Assembly (NCBI RefSeq): GCF_900110835.1
Contig: NZ_FOJG01000002.1
Span: 3,798,698 to 3,862,697 of the forward strand
Direction: 5' to 3'
Source of the DNA: Chitinophaga arvensicola
GTDB lineage: Bacteria > Bacteroidota > Bacteroidia > Chitinophagales > Chitinophagaceae
Length of the DNA: 64,000 nt
Part shown: positions 62,467 to 64,000 of the stretch, in pieces
Layout of the letters: every line of letters starts with the position of its first letter
Position numbering within the stretch: the first letter of the stretch is position 1
The notes under the pieces: model-generated
Databases searched by the model: none
What the model was told of the DNA's origin: nothing
Seen by the model: the letters and a program-made list of their open reading frames with translations, nothing else
Made by a program: the position numbers and the translations under genes

Positions 62467-62988
62467 ATGAAGCCCTTCGCATGGATATGGATGCTGACAC
62501 TATGCCTGGCAGCTACCGGCAGTTTTGCACAGTCACAGACGCCTGATACGGCGGTGCAACCGGTGCAACTGAAGACCGTCCATATTATTCAGTATCATTT
62601 TTTCAAAGACTCTGCCGCTTTCCGCGAGGAATACGGCCGGGAAATGTCTTTCCGCCGCCCGAAATTCTTTGAAGTCTATAAAATTACGGCGGTAGACATC
62701 AATAAGCTGTACAAGGCCACCCAGGTGAAGAAAAACAGGAAAAAAATGGCCTTCCGGCATATGCTGCTGGATAAAGAAGAGGAAATGTACGTCAACAGCG
62801 TATATACGCCCTCGCTGGTGAATAAGGTAACCCAGCTGGATGGCGACAGCCTCCAGCGGTTTATGAACTATTACCGTCCCGGCTATTCGTTTATCAAAGG
62901 GGCCTCCGATTATGATATCTATGTGGAGATAAAAAAACAGTATGGCGCTTTTATCAAAACCCGCGACAGCGTGCTATCTAAGCCATAA
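62467..62988 (+). CDS. Secreted protein of unknown function
   Basis: A 173-residue protein with a signal peptide ending 'ATGSFAQ'. The mature part is mixed, with 'KTVHIIQYHFFKDSAAF' and 'MNYYRPGYSFIKGASDYDIYVEIKKQYGAF'. I recognise no family. It diverges from the TPM gene by 73 bases. Confidence 0.7.
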   Translation: MKPFAWIWMLTLCLAATGSFAQSQTPDTAVQPVQLKTVHIIQYHFFKDSAAFREEYGREMSFRRPKFFEVYKITAVDINKLYKATQVKKNRKKMAFRHMLLDKEEEMYVNSVYTPSLVNKVTQLDGDSLQRFMNYYRPGYSFIKGASDYDIYVEIKKQYGAFIKTRDSVLSKP

Positions 62989-63163
62989 CAGACATTTCTT
63001 TGCACCGGCCTGCCACGAAAAATACTATATTTCCATATCCATACGTTTTACTAATTACTGCTATAATTGGCAGGAATGGTCACTGCTGTGGTAAAGATTA
63101 CATAAATTAGTGATCTCAAACCAGTTAACGTTGTTAGTTTTTAAGATTCTCAATACAGCTCAC

Positions 63164-64000
63164 ATGAAAAGGTTTTTCATATTGGTTGCCCTTCTCGTTC
63201 CGGTATTACTATCCGCGCAAACGAAACTCAGTCAAACCATTATCGACGATTTTTCCGCCAGGGTAGCTGCACACTACCAGCTGCCGCATGATTCCATTAC
63301 CGGATATATCGCGGAACAGCTGACGCGTAGTGGCAACGCCGGGCTGGATATTGACTCCACTGTTTTTGATCTGAAGAAAGACCCGGTAGCCCTGGATGCT
63401 GCTTTGAAATTCCTTTACCAGTACAGCGATTGTAACCGGCAACGGTTCATTGCCAACCTGCGCAGTATGAACCTGCAAACCAACAGCGTATTTCCTATTG
63501 CCACTTACACAGCCAATAAATACAAGGGCGATGTCAAAGCCCTGATGGAAGATAAACAGGATTTCCTGACCACTTACACGGGTCCGGTAACCGGCAAAAA
63601 GCCACCAGCTACCATTGCAGAAGTAGCTGCGGCGAACCAGGCAGCCGCCAATGCACCTGCTACTGCCAGCAACGGTAACGAAACCACGGCTACTGAAACA
63701 GCCACAGGCGACAACGCTACCGCAGCTACAACTGCTGCACCTGCAGCGGATACACGTAACTGGGAAGTAAAGCCGCTGTTTTCGGTACGCACCCCGGAAC
63801 AACTGGTGGAAATGTACGGCGCCAACAACGTTACCCAGCATGATGCAGTAAACCTCTCCGGGGAAAAAGAAGGAGAAGCTTATCTCATCTATCCTGATAC
63901 AGACAATGAACTGGAAGTGCAGTTTGACGGTGAAAATGGCAACATCCTCACCTTCTCCCACTATCCTTCCAAGTGGAAATCGCCTTATGGTATCAAAGCC
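63164..64000 (+). CDS. Secreted protein, 3' end beyond the window
   Basis: An open frame of 279 codons from ATG at 63164 to the window edge with no stop. The signal peptide is 'FFILVALLVPVLLSAQ'. The first ~120 residues are compact; an Ala/Thr/Asn-rich linker ('AAANAPATASNGNETTATET') spans about 160-205; a beta-rich part follows ('VKPLFSVRTPEQLVEMYGAN'). No named family is evident. A long minus-strand frame over the same bases (63209-63961) is its shadow. Confidence 0.85.
   Translation, partial: MKRFFILVALLVPVLLSAQTKLSQTIIDDFSARVAAHYQLPHDSITGYIAEQLTRSGNAGLDIDSTVFDLKKDPVALDAALKFLYQYSDCNRQRFIANLRSMNLQTNSVFPIATYTANKYKGDVKALMEDKQDFLTTYTGPVTGKKPPATIAEVAAANQAAANAPATASNGNETTATETATGDNATAATTAAPAADTRNWEVKPLFSVRTPEQLVEMYGANNVTQHDAVNLSGEKEGEAYLIYPDTDNELEVQFDGENGNILTFSHYPSKWKSPYGIKA

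Noticed and set aside
63209..63961. A 250-codon minus-strand frame at the right edge
   Set aside because: The plus strand over the same bases encodes a signal-peptide protein running off the window; the minus frame is Cys/Ser/Gly-rich shadow sequence.

Overview
The window looks like chromosomal DNA of a Bacteroidota member close to Chitinophaga (family Chitinophagaceae). Supporting signs are a SusC/SusD pair, a type IX secretion (T9SS) C-terminal sorting domain, many secreted or lipoprotein glycoside hydrolases, DUF5916 and DUF6515 families, LytTR and LuxR regulators, Bacteroidota-type promoters (TTTG, 19-nt spacer, TAnnTTTG) and moderate GC. The genus is inferred from family content only. 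I see no rRNA, tRNA, CRISPR array, insertion sequence or prophage.

Layout. 1-2.0 kb: the end of an AraC regulator, a siderophore-interacting flavoprotein and a LuxR response regulator. 2.3-9.3 kb (minus strand): sulfatase, GH29 fucosidase, a clan GH-D-like glycosidase and a second GH29, a set suited to a fucosylated, sulfated glycan. 9.3-10.26 kb: no convincing gene, but degenerate 33-34 bp repeats and two plus-strand terminators with no gene in front of them. 10.26-11.3 kb: TetR regulator and universal stress protein, each preceded by the same TGAAT-N4-ATTCA site. 11.5-15.8 kb: two paralogous tail-fibre-like secreted proteins and a T9SS substrate. 15.9-19.3 kb: MprF followed by a VirJ/AcvB-type hydrolase, a likely make-and-break pair for aminoacyl-phosphatidylglycerol. 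19.3-27.7 kb: regulators, a TlpA-like protein without its CXXC, a DUF5916 outer-membrane protein and a GH20 hexosaminidase. 28-38.8 kb: a glutamate-synthase-like flavoprotein, an amidohydrolase, the oxidative pentose phosphate operon gnd-zwf-pgl, PEP carboxylase and a TonB protein. 38.8-40 kb: a 1.2 kb gap with possible gene remnants. 40-46.5 kb: YitT, a GH5-like lipoprotein, an NagX-like acyltransferase, an SDR, a lipoprotein and a GH43 with a C-terminal threefold repeat. 46.5-51.2 kb: SusD and SusC. 51.6-56.8 kb: a small secreted protein, an AmpD-like amidase, an LpxL-like acyltransferase, a desaturase, a DJ-1 protein and an aldo/keto reductase. 56.8-58.7 kb: a 1.9 kb divergent intergenic region with an array of covarying hairpins. 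58.7-64 kb: an ADP-ribosylglycohydrolase, DUF6515, a TPM/zinc-ribbon lipoprotein and two secreted proteins, the last cut by the window edge.

The least explained element is the 56.9-58.3 kb region. About eleven palindromes of one family, several paired with a second small hairpin, differ by compensatory base changes. They share no reading frame and lie between two divergent genes. Non-Watson-Crick pairs, a TAnnTTTG-like box and a U-tract hairpin all favour the minus strand as the RNA strand. A weaker island of related-looking repeats sits at 9.87-10.0 kb.
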